Shown here in pieces: positions 38,928 through 49,774 of a stretch of 64,000 bases of DNA. A program made the translations under genes and the position numbers. Origin of the DNA: Ascoidea tarda (nom. inval.) (lineage: Eukaryota > Ascomycota > Saccharomycetes > Ascoideales > Ascoideaceae); assembly GCA_030560485.1 (NCBI GenBank), contig JAKTTS010000022.1:1-64000 (forward strand). Direction: 5' to 3'. The notes beneath the pieces were generated by a model. The model searched no databases. It was not told where the DNA came from and saw only the letters and a program-made list of their open reading frames with translations. The stretch's first letter is position 1, and each line of letters starts with the position of its first letter.

Positions 38928-40160
38928 TTGCTGTTGTTGTTGTAACTGTTGTTGTTGTTCACTATTCAAGTGTTGTTGAACTGAAGATTCTGTAATATAA
39001 AAGGTATTATTTACATTTAAGTTTGTATTTTGCAAAGGGGGAGAAGATCGAATATTTGATGAGGAATAAGACGAGGAAGAAGAAGTTGGGGAAGGTTGTA
39101 ATGGATATAAGTTTGTAGAAAAATCTTGTTGGTATTGATAGTTAGTTAATTGAGGTTGAATTTGTAAATTTGTTTGATTTTGAGGCAAGTTATATTGGCT
39201 CAAAGGTTGAGTTGGTTGATTTAATGATTGAGCTGGTTGATTTGACTGTTGTTGTTGTTGAAACAGCTGAGAATCATAGTTATAAGGTATTTGGTTTGAA
39301 TAAATCATTGAATTTGGTTGCTGTTGTACATTATTTGAATTATTGGAGTTTGGATTATACATTGAAATTGAATTATTCCTTGATAAATTTAATGGATTTA
39401 CAGTTTGATTTAAAGAGTTTAAATTATTAGGATTATAAATAATAGTGTGGTTATTAATCCTTGGAGTTGTTGGAAGACTGTCAGAAGCTCTTAAACCAAT
39501 CTGATTAATCGAAGGAAGACTAATGGTATAGATTTAAAAAACAAAGAGGTTAGTAAATATAATAAATAAACAAATAAATAAAAATAAGAAATTATGGTAA
39601 AATAATAATAAAAAAAAATGAAATAAAAAAAAAAATGGGTTGAAAATCATTTTTTTATATATGATTATGAAAATTGATAAATACTCTTTAAGATTGAAAT
39701 CAAGATGCTCATTAGTTTTTCAGTAAATAAAAATGAAAGTTTTAGTTAAGAAAAGACCAAATTGTTTGAAATCAAAAGTTATGGGTATCTAAATTTATTA
39801 TTTTGTTAACTTTGAGATTTAATTTGAAGTTAAAATAAATTAAAAATTCAAAAAATTTCAAAACTTTCAAAAAAATTCAAAAAATTCAAAGCTTTTCAAA
39901 AATTTCAAAAAACTAAAAACATTTATCTTAATTTTTTATTATATTTTAATACTTTTTGTTAATTTTGTTTAATTTTCATAAAATTATAATTTGGAATTTG
40001 GTATAATGTAAAAAATAAAAAGTAAAAGAATTCAAGAGTCTAAGAACTCAAGAGTCTAAGAGTCTAAGAGTGTAAAAATCTAAGAATCTGAGATTAGATT
40101 AAATAAAACATACCGGACGCTTTGATTTTGAGACGAATTTGAATTTGAATTTGTAAACAT
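38544..40160 (-). CDS. GATA zinc-finger transcription factor, two exons
   Basis: Predicted 340-aa protein. Exon 1 (40160-40114, 47 nt) encodes MFTNSNSNSSQNQSV; exon 2 (39519-38544) continues RLPSINQIGLRASDS. The DNA-binding finger in exon 2 is CQCC, 18 residues, CNAC (containing TPEWRRGPNGSRTL), that is C-X2-C-X18-C-X2-C, the 18-loop class found in fungi and plants rather than the 17-loop AreA class. A basic tail (KKKGRETAILEMKKKKE) follows. The N-terminal half is Gln/Asn-rich, with a Gln run of about 19 residues encoded by 38,895-38,945, as in activation domains. The frame stays open above the in-exon ATG at 39362 up to the splice acceptor, which supports the upstream exon. Target genes cannot be told from sequence. 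The very long flanks on both sides suggest complex regulation. Confidence 0.85.
39520..40113 (-). other. Intron of the GATA-factor gene (594 nt)
   Basis: The donor is GTCCG|GTATGTTTT at 40113. The branch site TACTAAC lies at about 39,557-39,551 and the acceptor ACCATTAG ends at 39520. Exon 1 leaves two bases (CG) and exon 2 supplies T, giving an Arg codon and an open frame across the junction. The upstream frame has a stop (TAA) just before the acceptor, so the intron is needed to reach exon 1. The interior is AT-rich with repeated AAAATTTCAAAA words at 39,840-39,910. Confidence 0.82.
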
Positions 40161-40572
40161 TTATAAATAGTGATGAATAGTGATAAATAGTGATAAATAG
40201 TGATAGTGATAAATAATATTAATGATAATAATAAAAAAAATTAAAAAAATAAAAAATTAAACTTTAAGTAAGATTTTGAATAAAATTTGGTTGATGATCT
40301 TCAAAGAAAGATTTCAGATAATTGGTTAATTGGTCAAGAAAAAGACTTTGCAATTGGATTGGATAATGAAACAATTAGTAATTTGGAGTGAGTATTAGTA
40401 AATAGAATTTGTTTTCAAGAAAACAACCAAAATAAATTAGTTGTAAATCTATTAGATTATTAGGTTCTAAAAATAATAAGTAGTTGGGAAATCGAGACAG
40501 TGTGATATAATGATACGAAAATTTAAGTGTGAGAATTAAAATAGTATAAATAAATAGAAAAAAGATGAAATA

Positions 40573-40608
40573 TAGATTATAGATTATAGATTATAGATTA
40601 TAGATTGT
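40573..40608 (+). repeat. TAGATTA 7-nt tandem repeat
   Basis: About five units of TAGATTA (last one TAGATTG) in the promoter-side flank of the GATA gene. The unit contains GATTA rather than GATAA, so it is not an obvious autoregulatory GATA site. Confidence 0.85.
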
Positions 40609-43600
40609 AGAATATAATAAATTGTGGTTAAGAACTGGATAAAGTGAGTTGGAAAAAAAAAGAAAAGAAAGAAGAAAGAAAAAAGGAAAATGGATTGGCT
40701 TTTATAATAAAATTTGGGATGAAATAAAAAGAAGAGAATAAAAAGGAAGATAAAGTGATTAAATTAAATTACATTACATTAATTTAACTTAACAGTATCA
40801 ATTTATCAATTTATCAATTTATTAATTTATTAATTTATTATTTAACCATTTAACTATTTAATAAGCTTGATTGAAAAATTAATTAATTCTAACCAAGGAA
40901 AAAGAATTGGGATTAGTTTTTTTTATTAATTTAATTTTAATTTTGTTCTAAATTATTGCAAGTAGTTCTAACAAATTCCCATTAATTCTGGTTGATTTAG
41001 TTTTAAATTGAATGGAAAACCAATTTTTATTGTAAGTTTCATGAAGAAAAATAATAAAATTAGAAATAACTCAGTTGGTGAAGAAGAAATCAATTGGAAT
41101 TTCAAAACTGGATTGAAATACAAACAAAATAAAACTAAATTCACCAAATTATTAAACAGAAGCTAGGAAAATAAAGGAATTTCCAAAAATTTCCAAAATT
41201 AGTAAAACATACGCACAATGATGCACAGAAGTAGACTTCAAAGTGCACACATACACGCATTACACATACTAAGTACATATTATTATACAAAAGTGCAGGG
41301 AAAATGAGCAGTTGCTTAGTCAACAGCAAGGTGCTGCAAATGAAACCCGGTACACGAAATTCTACTTGTGCAAACCGTAAAAAAGTTGAGGCAGCCAATC
41401 ACAAACAGGCATTTTCTGGAAAGAGAGTCGGGATTATGAAGAGAGCGAAAAAAAGAAAAAATTAGCAACCAATTTGAAACTGGAGAGAACCAGTTTGCTT
41501 ACACGATATAAAAATAAACAAAACGAGAGTCCGAGTAAAGAGTAGTTTCAAATTGAGCAAACTTCTCTAGAAGATCATGAGAAGAAGAAACATAGAAGAA
41601 TGAGAATCTGAGATGGGCGATTCTTCTACTGGTGGCAGTGGGTGTGGTTTTTGCTGAAGGCTGAAACCATCAGACGTAAAACCTGTCAGCAGTTCATTCT
41701 GAGACGCGTGTGTGCATGTGGTGAACAGCGGTACAGTGTTCTCGGTACTCATAGGAAAGAAAAATTTGAAACTGGAGAGATTCAGAGCCATCACAGGAAA
41801 ACAATAGAATAATTAGAATTTTCTTCTAAATATTCAGACTAGCCTTGACGATGCTTTGGCTGTTAATGGCAGGCAGGACCAATAAAGAGTCATTAATTCA
41901 ACATGAGTGAGCAGATGTAAAACAGAAAAAAGCAGTTCTTAAATAAGTTAATTTGATTTAAATAATATTCAAGTAGATACTGAAGCGAAAGAGTGGAAGA
42001 AGAATAAAGAAGGGAAACCAGAATGCTTTCCATCTCAAAACTCGATCCCTATTGTCATCAACTTGGGACTTAACCAAACTTCGAAACTCTAAACAAGGAT
42101 TATCAAAAATTATGCTGCGTGTGTCTGCATTTACAAAAACTTCAAGTGTGCTCTTGCTGCAATTTGAGTTTGCTATTTATTCGTGTTAATTGGGACCTCG
42201 TAGTTTGCTTTTGAGAATGGAGCATTTGGATTGGTCAGTTAGAACGAACACAGTAAGTTTGCGAGATTCAGTAAGCGGTGCAAACATAGGAATTGTATAA
42301 AAAACGTAGGAAATATAGGAAATATGGCGAACCTTAGTCTACAATTAGAAATTCAGAACAAGAATTGGAAATCATTCTATAATTACAAGTGAAAAATTCT
42401 CAATTAGAATTTTCAATTAAAAGTTTCGGTGAAAATTTTTAAATAAAATTTTCGATTAAATTTGATAAACATGAATTTATATGAAAATCATTCGCTGCAG
42501 TTTAACTTTTCCCAAAAGGTTTTTTGATGAGATTCAAGGATGAAATTTTATCTCAATCTAGCCTCTGAAAGCTTTAAATCACGAAAAATGTGTTAATTTA
42601 GGTAGATTTGAATAAATTATTTGATATTTTAATGCTTTTGTAGCCTAATACTTTGCTTTGATTATTAAGCTATCAATGTTAAAGTAAATAATAATTTGAT
42701 AAATAATAAGAAAACTAATTTCTTTGAAAAATTTAAGACAGCTAATCGAACAGGCACTTGTTCTTTACTTGTATCATCCATATATTGCTATTATTACTGT
42801 TTTAGTTGATATTGTTTTTATTATTATTATCATCACGGCAGCAATAACACTATCAATGAACGACTAAAATTGGTACCCAATCGTATTAATAGCAGGCGAC
42901 GACTGACCAAATCCGCAGCGCTTGTATTAGTAAACTGGAAACGTAACACAAACACGCTTGAAACAACTCAGACTCCTCCATGAAAAGCTGAGCTGTATTT
43001 CATCATCGCTATTATCACCATTTCCCATTAAATCACCATTCGACACTTGGAAAGAGAGAATCTTATTTAGTCCACCCGCTGTTTCCAATGGTGAGCGAAA
43101 AAAGCAAAATTACACAGCTGCACAAATTTGCCTGTTTCAAATCTCCGATTCTCGTAAATGCTCGGAATTTTTGCAATTTCATTTTCTTTCGCTTCCACCA
43201 TATTTTCCAATTTCAAATGCACATGCAGGATGTGGGCTGTGCAGAAGTATGCGTGAAATCTCACACCCAAAAGTATGGAAAAAAATATCTGAAAAAAGTT
43301 TGGACAAAATGAGAAAGCAGTGGCAATTGAAAGGCTTTTTCCGTCGCCGGTCCTTTTCCCACTAATAGCAGCTGTTTCTCCAGTAATTGTTGCTTATGAC
43401 CAACAATACGCAATCACACTCGTCCTTCAAGGGGATTATCTTTTGAGATTATCTTCTGAAGATCATACTCTTGCTGATCATTTTTAGTTTTATAACATTT
43501 AACACCTTTTAAATTACTTTTTGGTGGTTCATACATTACCAGAAAACCAGTTTTTAGCAATCCACTTTGTTCATCACTACCATTTAGCAGTTTTGTAAGA

Positions 43601-44156
43601 CACCTTATTGTAGATCTTTTCTTTATCCATTTTCCAACCTATCATGGCTCATTTCCATTCAATTCAGCTATCCAAACTTCCTATATTCTATCCACTTGTT
43701 TATCTGAATAACAATAGTTTGACAATTGGGTCCACAGCATACAGATCTTGTTTATTCAAACTTGAGTCTATCAGTATCCAGAATATCCAAATAAGTTGCA
43801 CTCAATAAATTCAAATATCCAGGCCATTGGCTCAGTTAAAAATAATCCTTAGCTAATCTCACCACCGATCTAGAATTTGGCAAGTTTAAACTTGCAACTT
43901 TTGAGAGGTTATATATTATGAAACAATTCATCGACTTTTGTCTTTTACATTATCTTGTCAAAGATGGTTCAGTTACTTAATTCAACAATCGGATTTGTTT
44001 TGAATAAAGTAAATAAAATGCTCTTCTCCACTGCCAGTTTCAAAATCGTCTTTCCAATCCAATCTCCAACCCAATGCCTATTGTAAAAAGTTTTCTTTAC
44101 TGCTTGAAAAGCATGATGCACCGAAAACCACCCCAATAGCAACATAACAGCAGCAC

Positions 44157-44211
44157 AACAGCAACCCAACAGCAATTCAACAGCAATTCAACAGCAATTC
44201 AACAGCAATCA
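44157..44211 (+). repeat. 11-nt tandem repeat, five copies
   Basis: Unit AACAGCAATTC, five copies with the first and last imperfect, about 510 bases upstream of VPS21. A second local duplication, ATGATCATCCAGCATCCA-like, follows at about 44,262-44,310. Confidence 0.9.
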
Positions 44212-44718
44212 GCTCTATATCCCCCAATACAACGCTCCATCCAGCGACATCAAAAACAAGAACAGCAATCATCCAGCATCCACATGATCATCCAGCATCC
44301 AGCACTAGCTTTGGTGTCACATGAAAACATTCAGCCTCCGCCATTTGCAAAATAGGATAATCTTCTGGACTGCTTTGAATCTGACATCTTTATCATCTAT
44401 CTATAGTTCTTTATCGATAGCCCATACTCTGTCTCTGTTTACTTAATATCTCATCATTGTCTATTCCAATCTATTTTGTTTTCTTTTGTCTATCATATTC
44501 TATTCTATCTAATATTGTATAGCCCAGTTGTCGCTACTATCGATCCAGTATCCACTTATATTATTTTCCCTATTATTTTTCTTATATTCTATTGCTTTGT
44601 TGCTTTCCATTCTAATCTATTCAATCATCCTATTGTTCTATCTTAGCTTAATCCATACTAATAACATTTATAATTATCTATAATTTTTATAATATTAACA
44701 ATAACAATAACAATAATA

Positions 44719-45381
44719 ATGTCTGCTCCAAGATCATCAATAGCTTCTGATACTCCTCGTTTTGCTCAGTTCAAACTAGTATTACTAGGTGAATCCGCTG
44801 TTGGTAAATCCTCCATAGTTCATAGATTCGTTAAAGATCAGTTTGACGAATTCAGAGAATCAACTATAGGCGCAGCCTTTTTAACTCAAACTGTCTTACT
44901 ACCAAATAACATAACCATCAAATTTGAAATTTGGGATACTGCAGGTCAAGAACGTTATAAATCTTTAGCACCAATGTATTATAGAAATGCAAATTGCGCA
45001 ATTATAGTCTACGATATCACTCAAGAATCCTCCTTAGAAAAGGCAAAACAATGGGTAAAGGAACTACAAAGACAGGCTAATCAAGATATAATCATTGCAT
45101 TAGCAGGCAATAAATTAGATTTAGCGGAATCTGACCCTTCAACGAGAAAAATTAAAAAAGAAGATGCTTTCACTTATTCAAGAGAAGAAAATTTATTATT
45201 CTTCGAAGTCAGTGCAAAAACTGGTGAAGGTGTCAAAAATATCTTCCAAAGCATCGCCAAAAAATTGCCAATTGATGATTTCAAACCTGCTTCATCAAAT
45301 GCTAATTTGAGAAATTCAAGACATAATCTAGGTGTTGATTTATCGAGATCCTCAATCAACCAATCTTCATGTAATTGTTAA
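44719..45381 (+). CDS. VPS21: Vps21/Rab5-type GTPase
   Basis: Predicted 220-aa Rab5-family GTPase of early endosomes, controlling CORVET-dependent tethering and transport to the vacuole. All Rab motifs are present: GESAVGKS (P-loop), STIGAAF (Rab5-type effector loop), [13 protein letters not shown] and SAKTGEG. The block [13 protein letters not shown] continues to LAPMYYRNA, matching yeast Vps21 closely. The C terminus is SSCNC, a CXC double-geranylgeranylation signal. The tail between the G domain and CXC is Asn/Ser-rich. Length fits Vps21 (210 aa). The ATG at 44719 sits behind an (AAT/AAC)n leader. Paralogues Ypt52/Ypt53 are the alternative assignment. Confidence 0.9.
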   Translation: MSAPRSSIASDTPRFAQFKLVLLGESAVGKSSIVHRFVKDQFDEFRESTIGAAFLTQTVLLPNNITIKFEIWDTAGQERYKSLAPMYYRNANCAIIVYDITQESSLEKAKQWVKELQRQANQDIIIALAGNKLDLAESDPSTRKIKKEDAFTYSREENLLFFEVSAKTGEGVKNIFQSIAKKLPIDDFKPASSNANLRNSRHNLGVDLSRSSINQSSCNC

Positions 45382-46109
45382 TTAATTAATTGAAAGTTAT
45401 AAATTATAAGTCATAAATAAATAAACAAATAAATAATGCTTTTTTTTTCTTTTTTTTTCTTCATTCTTTTGTTATTTTTTTTTTTGAATTATTTTGAATC
45501 ATTTGAAGGGTTTTTATTGAATATTTTATTTTGTTTATTTTATTTTATTTTATCTTATCTTATTTTATTTTATCTTATCTTATCTTATTACGTTACCAAT
45601 TTTTCTTATTCTTTCTAAGTTAATCTATTTTTAGACTGCTATTTTTTTTTTTTTTAATTTCAATTGAATTAAATTTTTTTGGGTTTTATTATAAACTGTT
45701 CTCCTGTATTAAACTTTTAAAAATTGTATTAAATTAAATAAAGTAAAGTAGAAAAAACAAAAAAAGAGAAAAGTAAAGAACACTATATAGAAGATAGATT
45801 ATAGTAAGTAGAAATTAGATCAATAAACTAATCAATAAACTAATCAAAATTAAATAATAACAAATATAATTGAAATGTTTCAATATAAGAAAAACAAGCA
45901 GTTAAATATAAAAAAAAACAATTAAAATGAGTGAAAAAAAAGAAAAATACAAAAAAAAGGATAAAGGGGTAATGTGATAATGGAATAGACAGATAAAAAT
46001 ATTTTATATTTTAATTTTATTCAGGAAACCTTTTAATACAAAAAAAATTTCAGTTTTAATTATTTTATTATTTTATTATTTTATTATAAAAATTTTATTG
46101 TCTTTTTGT
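45382..46109. other. Convergent VPS21/Rho spacer
   Basis: About 730 bases of very AT-rich 3' flanking DNA. It has T-runs near 45,435-45,485 and 45,635-45,655, and a TTTTATCTTA-type repeat at 45,535-45,590. There is no gene or RNA signature. Confidence 0.6.
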
Positions 46110-46763
46110 TTATGAAATAGTACATCCACCACAGCACCCCAGATCAGAATCGTCGGTTCTTTGAGCATTGTTAGCATTATTATTATTGTTATTATTATAG
46201 TTTTGGTTAGGTTGATTTTGGTTGAATGAACCTAGAGTAACGGCAGCAGCAGTTTGAAAGACTTCTTGAACACCTGAATTAGTTAAGGCAGAACACTCAA
46301 GGTAAGCAACAGCACCCAATTGTCTTGCAACATTAGCACCTTGTTCAGAAGATACAAAGGAAGATGGAGATAAGTTGGATTCAGATTCTCTCACATCTTT
46401 TTTACAACCAACCAAGATTATTGGAACTTGAGAAACATGTTGTCTAATTTCTACAAACCAACGCTCTGATGCATTTCTTAGAGTATCATCAGAATCAATT
46501 GAAAAACATAACAAAATGACATCAGAATCAGGATAAGCTAAGGGTCTTAAACGATCAAAATCTTCTTGACCAGCAGTATCCCATAAACTCAAATTAATTT
46601 CATAGGCTTTGTCATTTTGTTGAACTTGAATTATCTTTGAGCTTTCTTCAAAGACAGTTGGGATATATTCTTTGGGAAATTTGCCCTCGACAAAAGTGGT
46701 TAAAAGACAAGTTTTACCACAAAAACCATCTCCAACAATAACCAATTTTTTGTCAATTTGCAT
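46110..46763 (-). CDS. Divergent Rho-family GTPase
   Basis: Predicted 217-aa small GTPase of the Rho family, which controls actin, polarity and wall synthesis. The P-loop is GDGFCGKT, where Rho proteins nearly always have GDGACGKT, so a Phe replaces Ala at Ras position 13. Switch I reads PTVFEESS instead of the near-invariant PTVFENY. Switch II (DTAGQEDFDRLRP) keeps Gln61. Later motifs are GCKKD and ECSALT. The tail is Asn/Gln-rich (a run of Asn), then CCGGCTIS, a CAAX box with Ser at the end (farnesyl type) and two nearby Cys that could be palmitoylated. The Rho insert helix is shortened but recognisable (ESNLSPSSFVSSEQG). It is nearest in feel to Rho1/Rho3, but the changed effector loop makes a name unsafe. 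It shares a divergent upstream region with AFG1. Confidence 0.88.
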   Translation of the reverse strand: MQIDKKLVIVGDGFCGKTCLLTTFVEGKFPKEYIPTVFEESSKIIQVQQNDKAYEINLSLWDTAGQEDFDRLRPLAYPDSDVILLCFSIDSDDTLRNASERWFVEIRQHVSQVPIILVGCKKDVRESESNLSPSSFVSSEQGANVARQLGAVAYLECSALTNSGVQEVFQTAAAVTLGSFNQNQPNQNYNNNNNNNANNAQRTDDSDLGCCGGCTIS

Positions 46764-47738
46764 TTTAAACAGGTTAGATTAAGTAGGTAGATAAGAACAA
46801 ATCAGTAAATAAGTAAACAAACAAATGATGAGTCAATAAGTGAATAGGAAATAATAGGGCAAAACAGCGAGGGAGGTAAGTAGGTGAGTATGAAAAATGG
46901 CCCAGCAATAAAAATGGCAGAAGCAAGAGAATAAAAACTCAGCAAATGAGGTGTCTCCAGATATTTTCCAGCAGAAGATGAACAATTACTTTAATATATA
47001 TTGGAATACTTTCGCAGACTTAAAGCGGTAGTGTTTTGATGCTAACAAGACCTCAGCACCAGCTTCATTACCACCTTTTAATCACCTCAAGCCCTTTTTG
47101 GCGTACATTCTGCTGGATACTTTCAAGCCGGCCCGCTTGTGAGGGGTATTAACTTACTCAAATAATGTTGTAAAACAGCACCCAAACAAAAAGTTCTGAA
47201 ATAGCAGGTAATGGCAGCTTAGCTCATTCTCGCGCATAAAGAAGTATTTCTATGTGCAGTACTGCACATTTGATAGCATATAATCACGTATGCGAGTCTT
47301 TCAAGTAGCAACATCAAACTGCATTTGTGTATTCCACGTTTATGGAAGCACTGTGCTTTTGGATAACCGGACTCCGGACGCTGTTCTGCGCAGGGCTGCA
47401 GCGTCGGCGAATGGGACGACGCCAAAATGCTCGTGCAATTCTATTGGCTCCGGGCGGCTGTGGAGTGCTTTTCGGCCGATGGTGGAGGCTCGTCTCTTGC
47501 TGACAATATATATATGGACATTGGCTGGATCTTCTTCGTGTGCTGCTTCTGCTGAGCGACGCTTCTGGATATAGCTTTTGTCCATATAATGCGACTGCTG
47601 GGCCGTTGTTTTATTGGTCATTTCTATTTTTTTGTCATTGGCTGTCGTTTTGTTTAATGGTGTCCTTATAGTGTCTATAAACTACCAATTTCAACCCAAA
47701 GATCGCAAACAAAAAAAACAGAAACAGAAGTTGTTTTA
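46764..47738. promoter_or_regulatory. Divergent Rho/AFG1 promoter with GC-richer island
   Basis: About 975 bases. The Rho side is AT-rich. The middle (about 47,100-47,480) is notably GC-richer, with CGGACTCCGGACGC and CTCCGGGCGG words, and ends at a TATATATATGG near 47,507. AFG1 starts 230 bases later. Short open frames in several phases reflect the composition and resemble nothing. Confidence 0.45.
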
Positions 47739-49340
47739 ATGGCCATGTTCAAGTCTTCTTTTCTTTCTTTCGGTTCTGTTGCTTCTCTTTCTGCTTCCCA
47801 GTTTACCTTGACTTCCAAGTCATGTTCGATTAAAGTGGTTCTTCGCCACAACTCATCCATCGCGGATCATATTTTACCCCAGAAAATCCTACCCTCTGAT
47901 TCTGTAGCTGATTTTGTTGACAAGCATGCTCCTTCTCTAAACAACGATGTTCCAAAAAATCCACTATCCGAGTATGATAGGTTAGTCAAAATAGGCAGAT
48001 TAAAAAACGATGAGTACCAGCGAGAGATTATATCAAATTTATCCAGTTTGCATTCTTCTTTAATCAACTACACTCCACCAAAGATCAATATTCCTGATAT
48101 ATCTGCCAGTAACAGCAAATTCGATTTTAAATTAAAGAATCCGTTTAGTTTTTTACTAAAAAATAAAAATTCAGATAACCAAAATGCTGCCTCTCAAGAT
48201 CAGTCAAATATCCCCCCAGGCATTTACCTTTATGGTGACGTAGGATGTGGGAAAACAATGTTAATGGACTTATTTTATTCTACGATTCCATCCCATTTAT
48301 CCAAAAAGAGAATTCATTTCCATCAATTTATGCAAAATTTACACAAAAGATCCCACCAAATAATAAAGAAACATGGCTCCAATGATTTTGATACCATTCC
48401 AATATTATCTGCCGAAATAGCTCAATCTGCTACTGTCTTATGTTTTGATGAATTTCAGGTCACTGACGTGGCTGATGCAATGTTATTAAGAAGAGTCCTA
48501 CTAAGAACTCTTCGTCCTGACCATGGTCTCATTCTTTTTGCCACTTCAAACAGAGCTCCCGATGATTTATATATCAATGGAATCCAAAGACAATCTTTTA
48601 TTCCCTGCATCAAATTAATCAAAAACAGAACCTCTGTCATATATTTGAACTCCCCAACTGATTACAGAAAGATTCCAAGACCTGTATCAAACGTCTATTG
48701 GTATCCCAAACCAGGTGTTTCCTACGAATCTTCAGCTGCTAAAGGTCAAGCTCAAAAACATCTCGATGAATGGTATGACTATTTCACTCAGGGGCATCCT
48801 CCAGAACATAACATTGAATTAACCATTTGGGGTAGAAAATTAATTGTTCCAAAATCAAGCCCTCCAAATGTTGCTCAATTTACTTTTGAAGAATTATGTG
48901 CTAGACCTTTATCTGCAGGTGATTATCTAACTTTAGCTCAAAATTTTACTTCCTTTATCATCACTGATATTCCATATTTATCCATTGATGTAAGAGATAA
49001 AGTTAGAAGATTTATTACTTTCTTAGACGCAGTGTATGATAACAATGGAAGAATAGCGGTTACTGCTGTTGCTCCCTTTGATGACTTATTCGTTGAGCCC
49101 GAATTGGTCGATTCCTACGGTTTTAAATTAAAAAAATCAGAAATTGAAGCCAAAGAAGAAACTTTAGATGAAGATTTAGATAACGATATATTGGTTAAAA
49201 AGCATGGTTTTGATAAAAAAATTGCTAAAAAAGCTGCTTTTTTTGCTGTAGATGAAGAAAGATTTGCTTTTGCAAGAGCTCTAAGTCGTTTACATCAAAT
49301 GAGTACAACTGATTGGGTTGAAAAAGAAAGAGTTCACTAA
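47739..49340 (+). CDS. AFG1: Afg1-like mitochondrial AAA ATPase
   Basis: Predicted 533-aa ATPase of the Afg1/LACE1 (ZapE) family, found in mitochondria, where it helps quality control of respiratory-chain subunits. The N terminus (about 1-40) is Ser-rich with basic residues and no acidic ones until residue 43, fitting a presequence. Walker A is GDVGCGKT near residue 166, and Walker B is [10 protein letters not shown] near 234. The arginine-finger side has [13 protein letters not shown], and [15 protein letters not shown] and ITDIPYL are family blocks. S. cerevisiae Afg1 has 509 aa. The ATG at 47739 (MAMFKSS) is followed two codons later by another Met. Confidence 0.94.
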   Translation: MAMFKSSFLSFGSVASLSASQFTLTSKSCSIKVVLRHNSSIADHILPQKILPSDSVADFVDKHAPSLNNDVPKNPLSEYDRLVKIGRLKNDEYQREIISNLSSLHSSLINYTPPKINIPDISASNSKFDFKLKNPFSFLLKNKNSDNQNAASQDQSNIPPGIYLYGDVGCGKTMLMDLFYSTIPSHLSKKRIHFHQFMQNLHKRSHQIIKKHGSNDFDTIPILSAEIAQSATVLCFDEFQVTDVADAMLLRRVLLRTLRPDHGLILFATSNRAPDDLYINGIQRQSFIPCIKLIKNRTSVIYLNSPTDYRKIPRPVSNVYWYPKPGVSYESSAAKGQAQKHLDEWYDYFTQGHPPEHNIELTIWGRKLIVPKSSPPNVAQFTFEELCARPLSAGDYLTLAQNFTSFIITDIPYLSIDVRDKVRRFITFLDAVYDNNGRIAVTAVAPFDDLFVEPELVDSYGFKLKKSEIEAKEETLDEDLDNDILVKKHGFDKKIAKKAAFFAVDEERFAFARALSRLHQMSTTDWVEKERVH

Positions 49341-49774
49341 CTTTATCATAGTAAATCATTTTTCAATTCAGTTTCAATTCAAATTTTATCTTAAAACAAT
49401 GTATCTCAAATAAAGATATATTAATTTAATTTAATTTAATTTAATTTAATTTAATTTAAATTATAAATTTATTACTCAATATTTAATACTAATCTTTAAT
49501 ATTTTAATACTTTATTCTTTACGCTTTATGCTTTATGCTTTATTCTTTATTTTTATGATTTTATGTTTTTTTGGTTAACTTATCTTTGTTTATGCTAATT
49601 ATATGATTACTTTATTTGATTTTTTGACTTTTTAATTTTTTTATGAATCTTCTATAGACCAAGAAATTCACTTGACAATAACAATAATAAAGATATCAAT
49701 ATTCATATTATATATTATATATTCTAATACAAAACCATATACATTTACACATTGACAAATAAAATAAAATAAAA
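49341..49774. other. Convergent AFG1/SYF1 spacer with (TTAAT)n
   Basis: About 430 very AT-rich bases with both 3' ends. A (TTAAT)n pentamer tract of about 7-8 units runs from 49,421 to 49,459, followed by TTTATGCTTTATGC-like repeats at 49,520-49,545. There is no gene. Confidence 0.75.

Larger units (their letters stand above)
40161..44718. other. 4.6-kb divergent intergenic region, GATA gene/VPS21
   Basis: This very long gap separates the starts of the GATA gene and VPS21. Near the GATA start it is AT-rich with short tandem repeats (TGATAAATAG words at 40,170-40,215; TAGATTA units at 40,573-40,608). From 41,200 to 44,300 it is of mixed composition, with a TATAAAAATA near 41,507. Near VPS21 there are CAGCAATTC and CATCCAGCATCCA repeats and T/C-rich DNA. 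The largest frame, at 42,958-43,365 (135 codons), resembles nothing and is overlapped by frames on both strands. I found no tRNA, snRNA or convincing snoRNA. Confidence 0.5.

Noticed and set aside
41068-41085. CTCAGTTGGT, like a tRNA D-arm
   Set aside because: No B-box or acceptor-stem pairing within tRNA distance.
42518-42572. Possible C/D-box snoRNA (TGATGAG ... CTGA)
   Set aside because: The C box is imperfect and there is no terminal stem; such pairs occur by chance in AT-rich DNA.
42958-43365. 135-codon open frame in the GATA/VPS21 gap
   Set aside because: No recognisable domain, Phe/Lys/Ser-rich composition, and competing frames on both strands.
40161-44718. Search for LTRs or transposon remnants in the long gap
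   Set aside because: No long direct or terminal repeats, target duplications or polyprotein fragments could be seen; only short tandem repeats.
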